Shown piece after piece: positions 26,348-34,938 of a stretch of 64,000 nt of DNA; the stretch's first letter is position 1, and each line of letters begins with the position of its first letter. The translations under genes were made by a program, and so were the position numbers. Under the pieces are notes generated by a model that had not been told where the DNA came from, did not search any database, and was given only the letters and a program-made list of their open reading frames with translations. This DNA comes from CAITUY01 sp964611575. Lineage in GTDB: Bacteria > Verrucomicrobiota > Kiritimatiellia > CAIKKV01 > CAITUY01. The stretch spans positions 11,752 to 75,751 of the forward strand of contig CAZTAJ010000005.1 of the NCBI GenBank assembly GCA_964611575.1, in the 5' to 3' direction.

Positions 26348-26755
26348 TCAAGGCATAGGGGGTGACGTACCGATCCGGCGATGCCGGCGGGTCAGGCCGA
26401 TGGCCAGCAGGAGCAGTCCGTATTGACTGCTCAACGCGGCGACCAGCAGAAAGCCCCCGATCACCGTGCCGCCGGGCACCCACCGGTCAAGCAGCGGGTG
26501 CAGCAGGAACAGGTTCATCCACCATCCGTCACAGAACCACTCCGGCAACGCCAGGGCGTGCAGGATATTGGGGAGGATGGCGAAGAGTCCCAGCCCCCAG
26601 GACATGGCCAGCAGGCGGGCGAGGGGCGGCGACAGTCGGGCGCTTGCCCCGGCGCGGCGCGTTGCCGCGTCCCGGACGGCCCGGCCCAGGGCCGGCGCGG
26701 CGAGGGCCATGCCGAGGCCCAGTCCCACCGCAAAATGGAGAGCGGTGTGCGCCAT
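26348..26755 (-). CDS. Small integral membrane protein, unknown function
   Basis: The protein has 135 residues with about three hydrophobic segments (residues 5-22, 48-68 and 90-115) and a basic C terminus (LTRRHRRIG). No family is recognised. The start ATG at 26755 overlaps the stop of the upstream gene (TGATG) and has AAGGA just before it, so translation is probably coupled. It is the last gene of a three-gene operon headed by an O-antigen-ligase-like protein, which suggests a role in envelope polysaccharide, but that is only context. Confidence 0.65.
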   Translation of the reverse strand: MAHTALHFAVGLGLGMALAAPALGRAVRDAATRRAGASARLSPPLARLLAMSWGLGLFAILPNILHALALPEWFCDGWWMNLFLLHPLLDRWVPGGTVIGGFLLVAALSSQYGLLLLAIGLTRRHRRIGTSPPMP

Positions 26756-27096
26756 CAGTCCTTCTCCAGGCGCCGCAACTCATGCCAGGCGGCCAGGATC
26801 ACTCCGGCCGCCAGGGCCACGATGCCGACGGCATACCACCGCGATTCGACTTCGACTTGATCGATGTGGTAATGCCACAGGAACAGGTCCATGCGCGGAT
26901 CGGCGGCGAGGCGCAGGTAAAGTTCCTGCATCCCGAGTACCCGGGGCAGATCGGGGGCGGACGCCCACAAGGCGCCGACCGCCATGAGTAGCGGCACGCC
27001 GATGAGCATGGGCAGGCCGGCGCGGCCGCCGCGCCACGTGTAGACCCCGGCGGCCAGCAAGAACGGGATGGCGGCTCCCAGCAGGGCGTGGTTCAT
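26755..27096 (-). CDS. Small integral membrane protein, unknown function
   Basis: The protein has 113 residues with three predicted membrane segments (about 3-19, 27-45 and 87-103) and a charged C-terminal tail (HELRRLEKD). Between segments two and three is a soluble loop with LPRVLGMQELYLRL and DLFLWHYHIDQVE. No family is recognised. The ATG at 27096 overlaps the ligase stop by four bases (ATGA), and GGAG lies upstream. It is translationally coupled on both sides in the envelope operon. Confidence 0.65.
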   Translation of the reverse strand: MNHALLGAAIPFLLAAGVYTWRGGRAGLPMLIGVPLLMAVGALWASAPDLPRVLGMQELYLRLAADPRMDLFLWHYHIDQVEVESRWYAVGIVALAAGVILAAWHELRRLEKD

Positions 27097-28877
27097 GGCG
27101 TGGCTCCGGGGCGATCGAGGGGGGGTGGGGCAAGCCAGGGACGCAGGGACTTGGCGCGGGCAAACGCGGTCCGGGCGCCGTCATAGTCCATCAAGGCCAG
27201 GCGCATTTCGCCGAGTTTAAACCAGAGCCGGTAGTTGTTCGGGTCATGGCCGGCGGCCCGGGTGACGAAGCGTTCGCCGAGCAGGCAGGCACGCATGTTG
27301 CCGCGGTACACGCCATCGCGCGCCACGGCAATGCCGAGGTAGTACCACGCATGCCAGGACGTGGGCGCCCAGACCAGGGCACGTTGCAGATCCGGGATCG
27401 GCGCGGTCTGCAGGGCCTCGTGGGCGTCCAGCCGGCGCAGGTCGGAGAGACTGCCGAGCGCAATCCAGGCGGCGGCGAGGAGTCCAACCAGCGCGGGCGC
27501 AAGGCGCAGGGCACGCCGGTATCCTGTGGCTGGCTCGGGCGGCGGGAGCAGCAGGCCGATGAGCGCGGCCAGCGTGACCGCATAGACCGGGACCAGGATG
27601 GCAAAGTCCCACAACGCATGCAGCCCCGCCACCAGGAGCGCCCCGGCAATTCCCAGCCGCACGGCGTCAGGCAGGACAAGGGGGTCCGTCCGCGCCCGTC
27701 GGACCAGGGCCAGGACGGCGGCCAGCGCCAGGATGGCGCCCGCCAGTCCTGCTTCGGCCAGCAGTTCGAGCGGCATGTTCTCGGCATGCACGAGCCAGCG
27801 GCCGGAGGCGGTTTGCCGGTGTTGCGGGTACACCATGCGCAGGGCGTTGGCGCCTGCGCCGATGACCGGATACTGCGGCCACACGCGCAACGTTTCGCGC
27901 CATTCGGCCAGCCGGCTCTGCACGCTGGAATCCCGCAGGGGATGCCGGAACGAATCGAGCCGGGCCTGAACGGCCGGGTGCGGAACAGAGAGGGCACCGA
28001 GGGCCATAAGGATAGCGGCGGCCATCAGGAGCATGGCGTCGCGTGCCCGGCGGCGGGCGAGGGCGATCGGGAGGATGAGCCCGACGCCGCCGGCCAGGGC
28101 CAGCAGTGCGCCGCGCGAGAGCGACATGAGCATGGCAAATGCCATGGCCAGGGCGCCGAGCAATGCCGCGAGGGCCGCCAGGCGGTAACGCGCCATCCAC
28201 GCCGAGGCGGCCAGGCCCAACGCGACGGGAATGAGCATCGCGAGGAAGCCGCCGAAGTGATTGCGGTTGATGAAGCAGCCCACGGGGCCGGGCAGCACGT
28301 GAGGGATGGGGAACAGCCACCACAATCGATCGCCTTGCGGAATCCACCACTGGCCGATGTAACCGGCCATCCCGACGACGACCCCGATGCCGATGAGGAC
28401 GGACAGCCAGGCCAGCCGCCAGCGGCGGGGAAGCCGCGTGGCCAGGGAGCCGACGCCGAAGACGGCGGCCCACAACAGCGCCATGCGCAACGTCCCCGCC
28501 CGGTTCCGGGTCAGAGCAAACCATGCCGTTGGATCGGCGGTCAATCCGGCGTCGAGAGTGTCACGCAGTGCCTGGCGGACGGTGTCGTTCTGGGCGTGGC
28601 GAGTCGCGCCGGTGAAGGCGTCAAGCGCCGGGGGCAGCGGCAAAACGGTGAGGACGGCCAGTCCGAGGATCGCCAGCGCGGAGAGTTCGACCCAGGGAAG
28701 GGAAGCGGCGGGGCGAGACGGGGCGGGGGACATCGCCGGGCGTCGGAATTCGAGAACGGCGGTGACGCTGCAGGCCAGGGCGGCGACGGCACACACGCCG
28801 GCGGGCACGATGCCGCCGGACCAGACAGCCAGGAGCAGAACGGCAACGGCCAGGACGATGAAGGACAGTACGTTCAT
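27093..28877 (-). CDS. O-antigen ligase / Wzy_C-family membrane protein with TPR-like tail
   Basis: The protein has 594 residues and about ten to twelve membrane segments. The Wzy_C signature region FINRNHFGGFLAMLIPVALGL is clear, followed by the large periplasmic loop with RLAEWRETLRVWPQYPVIGAGANALR. The last 110 residues are soluble and TPR-like (LQRALVWAPTSWHAWYYLGI, LWFKLGEMRLALMDYDGA). Such proteins transfer or polymerise polysaccharide units on lipid carriers at the periplasmic face. The start is uncertain: ATG 28877 directly precedes the first membrane segment, while ATG 28988 would add a basic 37-residue extension and has only a weak AGGT. Confidence 0.82.
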   Translation of the reverse strand: MNVLSFIVLAVAVLLLAVWSGGIVPAGVCAVAALACSVTAVLEFRRPAMSPAPSRPAASLPWVELSALAILGLAVLTVLPLPPALDAFTGATRHAQNDTVRQALRDTLDAGLTADPTAWFALTRNRAGTLRMALLWAAVFGVGSLATRLPRRWRLAWLSVLIGIGVVVGMAGYIGQWWIPQGDRLWWLFPIPHVLPGPVGCFINRNHFGGFLAMLIPVALGLAASAWMARYRLAALAALLGALAMAFAMLMSLSRGALLALAGGVGLILPIALARRRARDAMLLMAAAILMALGALSVPHPAVQARLDSFRHPLRDSSVQSRLAEWRETLRVWPQYPVIGAGANALRMVYPQHRQTASGRWLVHAENMPLELLAEAGLAGAILALAAVLALVRRARTDPLVLPDAVRLGIAGALLVAGLHALWDFAILVPVYAVTLAALIGLLLPPPEPATGYRRALRLAPALVGLLAAAWIALGSLSDLRRLDAHEALQTAPIPDLQRALVWAPTSWHAWYYLGIAVARDGVYRGNMRACLLGERFVTRAAGHDPNNYRLWFKLGEMRLALMDYDGARTAFARAKSLRPWLAPPPLDRPGATP

Positions 28878-29069
28878 AGGATCGAACAGGCTCTTGCCCG
28901 GCACATTGTTAGCCCAGAGCGGCGGCTTCCGCCATACAAAACGCGGCAGCGCGGTTCGGACAAGCCCCCTTTTTTTGCTGGCATTCATGGGGGTACCTGC
29001 GTAGCGTGCTACTTGTGTGCGTCTGGCCATGTCTGGGCAGACGTGATACCGGTGGCGCGGAGGGTAACC

Positions 29070-30371
29070 ATGCCGTTCTTCGAGAAGAAAATGGAGTGCC
29101 TGAGTCGCGACGAACTGTCGCGGGTGCAGGGTGAACGACTACGGGCGATGGTGGCGCGGGTTTATGCCCATGTGCCGCTCTACCGCCGTAAACTCGACGC
29201 AGCCGGCATGCGGCCTGACGCCATTCGCACCATCGATGACCTGGTGAATCTGCCGTTTACGACCAAGACGGACTTTCGCGATGAATACCCGTTCGGCATG
29301 TTTGCCGTGCCCATGGACCGAGTGGTGCGCGTGCATGCCTCATCGGGCACGACCGGCAAGCCCACCGTGGTGGGGTATACGCGCAAGGACATCGATCTTT
29401 GGGCCCGCACGGCGGCCCGTACCCTGGCCTGCGGGGGCGGCACGAAGAAGGATGTGGTGCAGGTGGCGTACGGGTACGGATTGTTCACGGGCGGCCTGGG
29501 GATGCACTACGGCGGCGAAAAGCTGGGGGCCACCGTGATCCCGATGTCGGGCGGCAATACCAAGCGCCAGATCATGCTGATGCAGGATTTCGGCACGACG
29601 CTGCTCTGCTGCACGCCTTCCTACGCGCTCGAGATTGCCGAGGTGGCGGTCGAGATGGGCGTTGACCTGAGGAAGTTGCCGCTCCGTTCGGGGTTCTTCG
29701 GCGCCGAACCCTGGTCGGCCAACATGCGGCTGGCGATCGAGGAACGTCTGGGCGTGGAGGCGTTCGACATCTACGGTCTGAGCGAGGTGATCGGGCCGGG
29801 GGTGTCCAGCGAGTGCCAGGCGCACCAGGGCCTGCACGTGTTCGAAGACCACTTCTACGCGGAGATCATTGATCCTGCCACCGGTCGGCGTGTCCCTGAC
29901 GGCCAGAAGGGCGAACTGGTCTTCACGTGCCTGACCAAGGAGGCGTTGCCCCTGATCCGGTACCGGACGCGCGACATCACCTCCCTCACACACGAGCCCT
30001 GCGCCTGCGGCCGGACGCTGGCCCGGATGCAGCGGGTCTCGGGCCGCACCGACGACATGCTCATCATCCGCGGCGTCAATGTGTTCCCCTCGCAGATTGA
30101 GAGCGTGCTGCTCCAGATCGAGGAGGCCGAGCCCCACTACATGATCATCGTCGACCGCAAGGACACGATGGACGAGCTCGAAATCCAGGTCGAGGTGAGT
30201 GAGGCTGTCTTCTCGGACGAGATCCGGCGCCTGGAGGACTTGCGTAAGCGCATTGCCCACGAAATCTACTCGACACTCGGGCTGACGGCGAAAATCACGC
30301 TGGTCGAGCCCAAGACTATCGAGCGGAGCCAGGGCAAGGCCAAACGGGTCATCGACAAGCGGGTGCTGTGA
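29070..30371 (+). CDS. paaK: Phenylacetate-CoA ligase family protein, first copy
   Basis: The protein has 433 residues, the usual PaaK length. It shows the adenylate-forming P-loop ASSGTTGKPTVVGYT, then YGYGLFTGGLG, IYGLSEVIGPGVSSEC, YRTRDIT, the CxCG pair (CACGRTLARM) and the C-terminal hinge GRTDDMLIIRGVNVFPSQIE. The enzyme couples an aryl acid, such as phenylacetate or indoleacetate, to CoA with ATP. In anaerobes these ligases often work with 2-oxoacid ferredoxin oxidoreductases. GGAGG precedes the ATG at 29070. An ACT protein and a second ligase follow at 67 and 17 bases, forming an operon. Confidence 0.92.
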   Translation: MPFFEKKMECLSRDELSRVQGERLRAMVARVYAHVPLYRRKLDAAGMRPDAIRTIDDLVNLPFTTKTDFRDEYPFGMFAVPMDRVVRVHASSGTTGKPTVVGYTRKDIDLWARTAARTLACGGGTKKDVVQVAYGYGLFTGGLGMHYGGEKLGATVIPMSGGNTKRQIMLMQDFGTTLLCCTPSYALEIAEVAVEMGVDLRKLPLRSGFFGAEPWSANMRLAIEERLGVEAFDIYGLSEVIGPGVSSECQAHQGLHVFEDHFYAEIIDPATGRRVPDGQKGELVFTCLTKEALPLIRYRTRDITSLTHEPCACGRTLARMQRVSGRTDDMLIIRGVNVFPSQIESVLLQIEEAEPHYMIIVDRKDTMDELEIQVEVSEAVFSDEIRRLEDLRKRIAHEIYSTLGLTAKITLVEPKTIERSQGKAKRVIDKRVL

Positions 30372-30438
30372 CCGTGGACGGTGCCGGCGGGGAAGCGACG
30401 CTGAGGGAGTGGAACGCGAGCAGGTCGGGAGGCAAACG

Positions 30439-30870
30439 ATGAAAGTGCGTCAAATCAGTGTGTTCATTGAGAACCGGACGGGGCGGCTGGAAACGGTGGC
30501 GCGGCTGTTGGGGGAGGCGGGCATCAACATCCGCGCCCTGTCCCTGGCCGATACAAGCGACTTTGGCATCCTGCGGCTGATCGTCGACAAGCCCGAGCAG
30601 GCTCAGGCGATGCTGCGCGAGCATGGGTTTACCATCAAGCTGACGGAGGTGATCGTGGTGGAGGTGCCGGATGTGCCCGGCGGGCTGGCGCGGGTCCTGG
30701 GGCTGCTCGGGGCCAGGGAACTCAACGTTGAATACATGTACGCGTTTGTCGAGAAGGCCACGGACAAGGCGGTCCTGGTCTTCCGCTTCGACAACCCGTC
30801 GGCCGCGGTGGAAACGCTGCAGCAGGGCGGGGTGCGCATTCTCCGGGAAGAGGATGTGCTGAAACTGTAG
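30439..30870 (+). CDS. Tandem ACT-domain protein
   Basis: The protein has 143 residues comprising two ACT domains: residues 1-68 (ISVFIENRTGRLETVARLLGEAGINI) and 70-140 (VVEVPDVPGGLARVLGLLGARELNVEYMYAF). ACT domains bind amino acids, and stand-alone pairs of this kind are commonly linked to PaaK-type ligases in anaerobic bacteria and archaea. A role in sensing aromatic or branched amino acids is therefore likely, but inferred. GGGAGG lies before the ATG at 30439. It is sandwiched between two PaaK genes. Confidence 0.9.
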   Translation: MKVRQISVFIENRTGRLETVARLLGEAGINIRALSLADTSDFGILRLIVDKPEQAQAMLREHGFTIKLTEVIVVEVPDVPGGLARVLGLLGARELNVEYMYAFVEKATDKAVLVFRFDNPSAAVETLQQGGVRILREEDVLKL

Positions 30871-30887
30871 GCGGGGGGCGTGAGGTC

Positions 30888-32198
30888 ATGACGACGACGC
30901 GAATCTGGCAGCCTGAAACCGAGTGCATGGACCGCCGTGACCTGGCGGCCCTTCAACTAAGCCGGCTGCAGCGGCAGGTGCAGTGCGCCTGGGACCGTTT
31001 GCCGTACTATGCGGCAAAGATGCGGGCCGCCGGCGTGACCCCTGCGGATATCCGCTGCCTGGCCGATGCGGCCCGTCTGCCGTTCACCGAGAAGGACGAT
31101 CTGCGGCAGAACTACCCGTTCAAGACGTTCGCCGTGCCCCTGCGCGAGGTCGTTCGCCTGCATGCCTCCACCGGCACCACCGGCAAGCCGACGGTGGTGG
31201 GGTACACGCGAAACGACATGAACGTGTGGTCGGAAGTCGTCGCGCGCTTCCTCGTGGCGGGGGGGCTCACGCAGGATGACATCGTGCAGATCGCGTTCGG
31301 CTACGGGCTGTTCACGGGCGGGTTCGGCCTGCACTATGGCGTCGAACGCGTCGGCGCCACGGTCATCCCGGCCTCGAGCGGCAACACGGAACGGCAACTC
31401 ATGCTGATGAAGGATCTGGGGACCACAGCCCTGGTGTGCACGCCCACCTACGCGGTCTACCTCGGGGAGGAGATGCGGAAACTCGGTTTCGGGCCCGGCG
31501 ATTTCTCCCTGAAATGGGGCTTTTTCGGCGGGGAGTTCTGGACGGACCACATCCGCACCAAGATCGAAAGCCTGTTGGGCATCACGGCCACGGACAACTA
31601 CGGCCTGTCCGAAATCGTGGGTCCCGGAGTGAGCGGCGAGTGCCTGGTCAAACAGGGCATGCACATCGCGGAGGATCATTTCCTGTTCGAGATTGTCGAC
31701 CGTCAGACTCTGCAGCCCCTGCCCGCCGGCGAATCGGGTGAGGCGATCATCACGACGCTGACGAAGGAAGCCATTCCCGTGCTGCGGTACCGGACGCGTG
31801 ACATCACGCGCCTGATCCCCGAGCCCTGTCCGTGCGGCCGGACGCTGCGGCGCATGGAAAAGGTGCTGGGGCGCACGGATGACATGCTGATCATCCGGGG
31901 GGTCAACGTGTTCCCGTCGCAGGTCGAAACCGTGCTGCTCCAGATGCAGGAGGCTCAGCCGCACTATCAACTGGTGGCTACGCGGGAAGGCGCCCTGGAT
32001 CTTCTGGAGGTCAAGGTCGAGGTGTCCGAATCGGCCTTCTCGGACGAGATGAAGCAGTTGACGGCGTTTCGGGAGAAACTGCAGCACAAGCTCAACAGCG
32101 CGCTCGGGGTGCATGCCAAGCTCACGCTGGTGGAGCCGGGCGGTTTGGAACGGTTTACCGGCAAAGCCAAGCGGGTGATTGATCAGAGGACGTTCTGA
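30888..32198 (+). CDS. paaK: Phenylacetate-CoA ligase family protein, second copy
   Basis: The protein has 436 residues and is clearly homologous to the ligase at 29070. It has ASTGTTGKPTVVGYT, FGYGLFTGGFGLHYG, NYGLSEIVGPGVSGEC, YRTRDITRL, CPCGRTLRRM and GRTDDMLIIRGVNVFPSQVE. The substrate pocket region (GFFGGEFWTDH versus GFFGAEPWSAN) differs, so it may act on another aryl or branched acid. GTGAGG stands before the ATG. Its stop overlaps the start of the mutarotase gene (TGATG), giving translational coupling. Confidence 0.92.
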   Translation: MTTTRIWQPETECMDRRDLAALQLSRLQRQVQCAWDRLPYYAAKMRAAGVTPADIRCLADAARLPFTEKDDLRQNYPFKTFAVPLREVVRLHASTGTTGKPTVVGYTRNDMNVWSEVVARFLVAGGLTQDDIVQIAFGYGLFTGGFGLHYGVERVGATVIPASSGNTERQLMLMKDLGTTALVCTPTYAVYLGEEMRKLGFGPGDFSLKWGFFGGEFWTDHIRTKIESLLGITATDNYGLSEIVGPGVSGECLVKQGMHIAEDHFLFEIVDRQTLQPLPAGESGEAIITTLTKEAIPVLRYRTRDITRLIPEPCPCGRTLRRMEKVLGRTDDMLIIRGVNVFPSQVETVLLQMQEAQPHYQLVATREGALDLLEVKVEVSESAFSDEMKQLTAFREKLQHKLNSALGVHAKLTLVEPGGLERFTGKAKRVIDQRTF

Positions 32199-33124
32199 TG
32201 AAGATTTCGGAGAACGGATGCGTGGCGTATCGCCTGTGCGCCGCGGACGGGCGGGGCGAGGCGACCGTGGTTCCGGCGTTGGGGGCGGTGGTGAGTTCCC
32301 TGCGGTTGCCGGGCGCGGCGGGACTGCGGGAGGTGCTCTACCAGCATCCGCATTTCTGGGACCCGGCCGTGGAACGCACCCGGGGCGGGATCCCGTTCCT
32401 CTTTCCCGTCTGCGGCCGGCTTGAACGGGGCGGCGCCACGGGGACTTACCTGTTGGACGGCCGGTTGCATGACCTCAAGATCCACGGGTTTGCCATGCGG
32501 GCCCCATGGCAGGTCGTCAAGTCCGACGACGTTTCGCTGACCGCGCGACTGGTGGATACGGAGCATTCGCGGGCCGCGTTCCCGTTCCGGTTCCGGGTGA
32601 CGCTCACCTTCCGGTTCGAAGCCGGCGCCTTTCTGATCGACCAGGCGTACGAGAACACGGGGACGCGGCCGATGCCCTACTATGCGGGGTTCCATCCGTT
32701 CTTTGCAACGCCCGCACCCGGTCAGGGCAAGGAGGCGACGCGACTCGATTTCAGGCCTGTGTCGCGCTGGGTCTATAATGGTACACTGTCGGACATATGC
32801 CGGGTGGATGATCCGCCGACGCTGCCGCGCAGTGTGACGGATCCCGCGATCAACGAGATGCTGGCACGGGTGGACACGGATCGTGAGGTCCGGCTGCTGC
32901 ATCCGGATGGCCTGGTGGTCCACACGCGCGCGGACGGCGTGGAAGACGACGGGATGTTCCCGTTTGTGCAATTGTACACCATGCCTGACCGCCCGTTCTT
33001 CTGCGTTGAGCCGTGGATGGGATTCCCGAATGCGCTCAACACGGCATCCGGGGCACGCTGGCTGGCGCCGGGGCGGATCGAGCACGGCAGGCTGAACGTT
33101 TGGACGTCGCACGGGGCGACATAG
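32198..33124 (+). CDS. Aldose 1-epimerase / hexose-phosphate mutarotase-like protein
   Basis: The protein has 308 residues of galactose-mutarotase-like fold. Characteristic motifs are GGIPFLFPVCGR, the catalytic-type His in IHGFAM, the second His in GFHPFF and the Glu in FFCVEPWMG. This layout resembles the YeaD/LacX-type subgroup, which interconverts anomers of a hexose or hexose phosphate. It is coupled by a TGATG overlap to the second paaK gene and followed 14 bases later by a histidine kinase. The metabolic link to the ligases is unclear. Confidence 0.87.
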   Translation: MKISENGCVAYRLCAADGRGEATVVPALGAVVSSLRLPGAAGLREVLYQHPHFWDPAVERTRGGIPFLFPVCGRLERGGATGTYLLDGRLHDLKIHGFAMRAPWQVVKSDDVSLTARLVDTEHSRAAFPFRFRVTLTFRFEAGAFLIDQAYENTGTRPMPYYAGFHPFFATPAPGQGKEATRLDFRPVSRWVYNGTLSDICRVDDPPTLPRSVTDPAINEMLARVDTDREVRLLHPDGLVVHTRADGVEDDGMFPFVQLYTMPDRPFFCVEPWMGFPNALNTASGARWLAPGRIEHGRLNVWTSHGAT

Positions 33125-33138
33125 AAACTGAGGAATCC

Positions 33139-34917
33139 ATGGCCATAGAACGTCGTCGCAATCCGAAACTGAGACCCATCTGGTGGACGTCGCGGGAATG
33201 GATGGCGCTGATCGGATCGCTGGTGCTGGCCGGCAGCGTCGCCTTGCTGGGCGCGGCCATCAATTTCAACGAATGGCTGTTGGCCTTCTTCCATCCGCAC
33301 GCCAACCAGCCGCTGGTGGAATTCACCATCAATTTCCTTTTCGTCTGGCTGGTCGTCCTTCTGATCCTGTCCTACCTGCGTTGGCGGCGGGCGGCGCTGC
33401 ACAGCCAGGAGCTCGAGGACATCATTGACGGCATCAATCCCGACGTGCTGCTGGTGATCGACAAGGACCGGACGATCCTGATGTCCAACCGGTCCATGGA
33501 CCGGATGTTCGGCCATTCGCAGGAGGCCATCATCGGGCAGAAGACCGACATGCTGTATTTCGATCGGCGCCAGACGCCGGGCCAGAAGCACGAGATCTAC
33601 GACTCGCTGGAGCGCGAGGGATTTCATGTGGGGGCGGCGACCGGCCGCAAGCGGGACGGGCAGGTGTTTCCGCTGGAGATCATCACCGGTCTGCTGAAGC
33701 AGCACGGGGGGAGCGTGCTGTTGCTGCGCGACATTTCCGAGCGGCAGCGGGCGGAGGAGTTGCTGCTCGAGCGCGAGGGGCAACTTCGGCAGTCGCAGAA
33801 GATGGAGGCGCTCGGCTTGCTGGCCGGGGGCGTGGCGCATGATTTCAACAACCTCCTGACGTCGATCCTGGGATTCAGCACACTGGCGCTGGAGACGATC
33901 CCCGCGGACCATGCGGCCCGTGCGGACCTGCGCGAGGTGATCGCGGCGGCGGAACGCGCGGCAAAACTGACGTCGCAGTTGCTGACCCTGGGCCGGAAAC
34001 AGGCGTTGCAGATCGGGCCGCTGGAAATCAACTCGGTGGTGGGCGGCATGGCGGAACTGCTGCGCCGCACCCTCAGCGAGGAAGTGGCGCTGGATCTGCA
34101 GCTCGATCCGAAAGCCGGACATGTGCTGGCCGACAAGGGTGGTGTCGAGCAGGTGCTGTTGAACCTGGCCGTGAATGCCCGCGATGCCATGCCCAAGGGC
34201 GGTCATCTCACCATCCGCACCGACCAGGTTGTTCTGGATGACGCGTATTGCCGCAAGCATGTGGGCGTGGAACCCGGAGCCTATGGCCGTTTGCTGGTGC
34301 GGGATTCGGGCGAGGGCATGTCCGGCGAGGTGCAGGAGAGAATTTTTGAGCCTTTCTTCACCACGAAAGAGAAGGGCAAAGGCACGGGACTGGGGCTGTC
34401 GATGGTGTACGGCATCGTGCGCCAGTGCCAGGGCTACATCGAGTTCGACAGCGTCCGCGGCAAGGGGTCGGAGTTCCGGGTGTACTTCAAACCATCAGAG
34501 GCGGGGGCCGGCGAATGCCCGCCCGAGGCGCCTGCACCGGTCCCGACCGGAGCCGAGACCATCCTGATCGTGGAGGACGAGCCCGTGTTGCGCACCCTGG
34601 CGGCGCGGGTCCTGGGTGGACTTGGCTATCGTGTGCTGGAAGCGGAGGGCGGGCATGAAGCGGTGGAATGCTGCAATCGCCTGCACGTTCCCATCCACCT
34701 GATCCTGATGGATCTGGTCCTGCCGGACGGGAACGGGGCGGACATCATTGCGCAGGTGCGCGCCCTGCGGAAGGATTTTCGGGTGCTGTATGTCACCGGT
34801 TTCGGCACCGAGGCCATGACGCGGCATGGCCTGGAGAACGGGCCTGACGCCGTCATCGGCAAGCCCTATACGCAAGATACGCTGGCGCGCAAGGTCCGTG
34901 AGGTGCTGGACGCGTGA
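33139..34917 (+). CDS. Membrane PAS-histidine kinase with C-terminal receiver
   Basis: The protein has 592 residues. Two membrane segments (about 22-42 and 62-82) are followed by a PAS domain (about 90-205, IDGINPDVLLVIDKDRTILMSNRSM), a HisKA domain with the phospho-acceptor in GVAHDFNN (H234), and an HATPase domain (NLAVNARDAM, GEGMSGEV, GTGLGLSMVYGI). The receiver domain has acidic residues in VEDEP and phospho-acceptor LMDLVLPDG (D525). It is a hybrid kinase; its partner regulator is not adjacent. The ATG at 33139 has GAGGA upstream. It is the last gene of the paaK operon. Confidence 0.92.
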   Translation: MAIERRRNPKLRPIWWTSREWMALIGSLVLAGSVALLGAAINFNEWLLAFFHPHANQPLVEFTINFLFVWLVVLLILSYLRWRRAALHSQELEDIIDGINPDVLLVIDKDRTILMSNRSMDRMFGHSQEAIIGQKTDMLYFDRRQTPGQKHEIYDSLEREGFHVGAATGRKRDGQVFPLEIITGLLKQHGGSVLLLRDISERQRAEELLLEREGQLRQSQKMEALGLLAGGVAHDFNNLLTSILGFSTLALETIPADHAARADLREVIAAAERAAKLTSQLLTLGRKQALQIGPLEINSVVGGMAELLRRTLSEEVALDLQLDPKAGHVLADKGGVEQVLLNLAVNARDAMPKGGHLTIRTDQVVLDDAYCRKHVGVEPGAYGRLLVRDSGEGMSGEVQERIFEPFFTTKEKGKGTGLGLSMVYGIVRQCQGYIEFDSVRGKGSEFRVYFKPSEAGAGECPPEAPAPVPTGAETILIVEDEPVLRTLAARVLGGLGYRVLEAEGGHEAVECCNRLHVPIHLILMDLVLPDGNGADIIAQVRALRKDFRVLYVTGFGTEAMTRHGLENGPDAVIGKPYTQDTLARKVREVLDA

Positions 34918-34938
34918 TGAGCCCGGGGGCGTCGGCGC

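Noticed and set aside
27246..29069. A 608-codon in-frame extension upstream of the first paaK gene
   Set aside because: It lies antisense to the O-antigen ligase gene, has low-complexity Gln/Arg/Gly composition, and the PaaK start at 29070 has a good ribosome-binding site.
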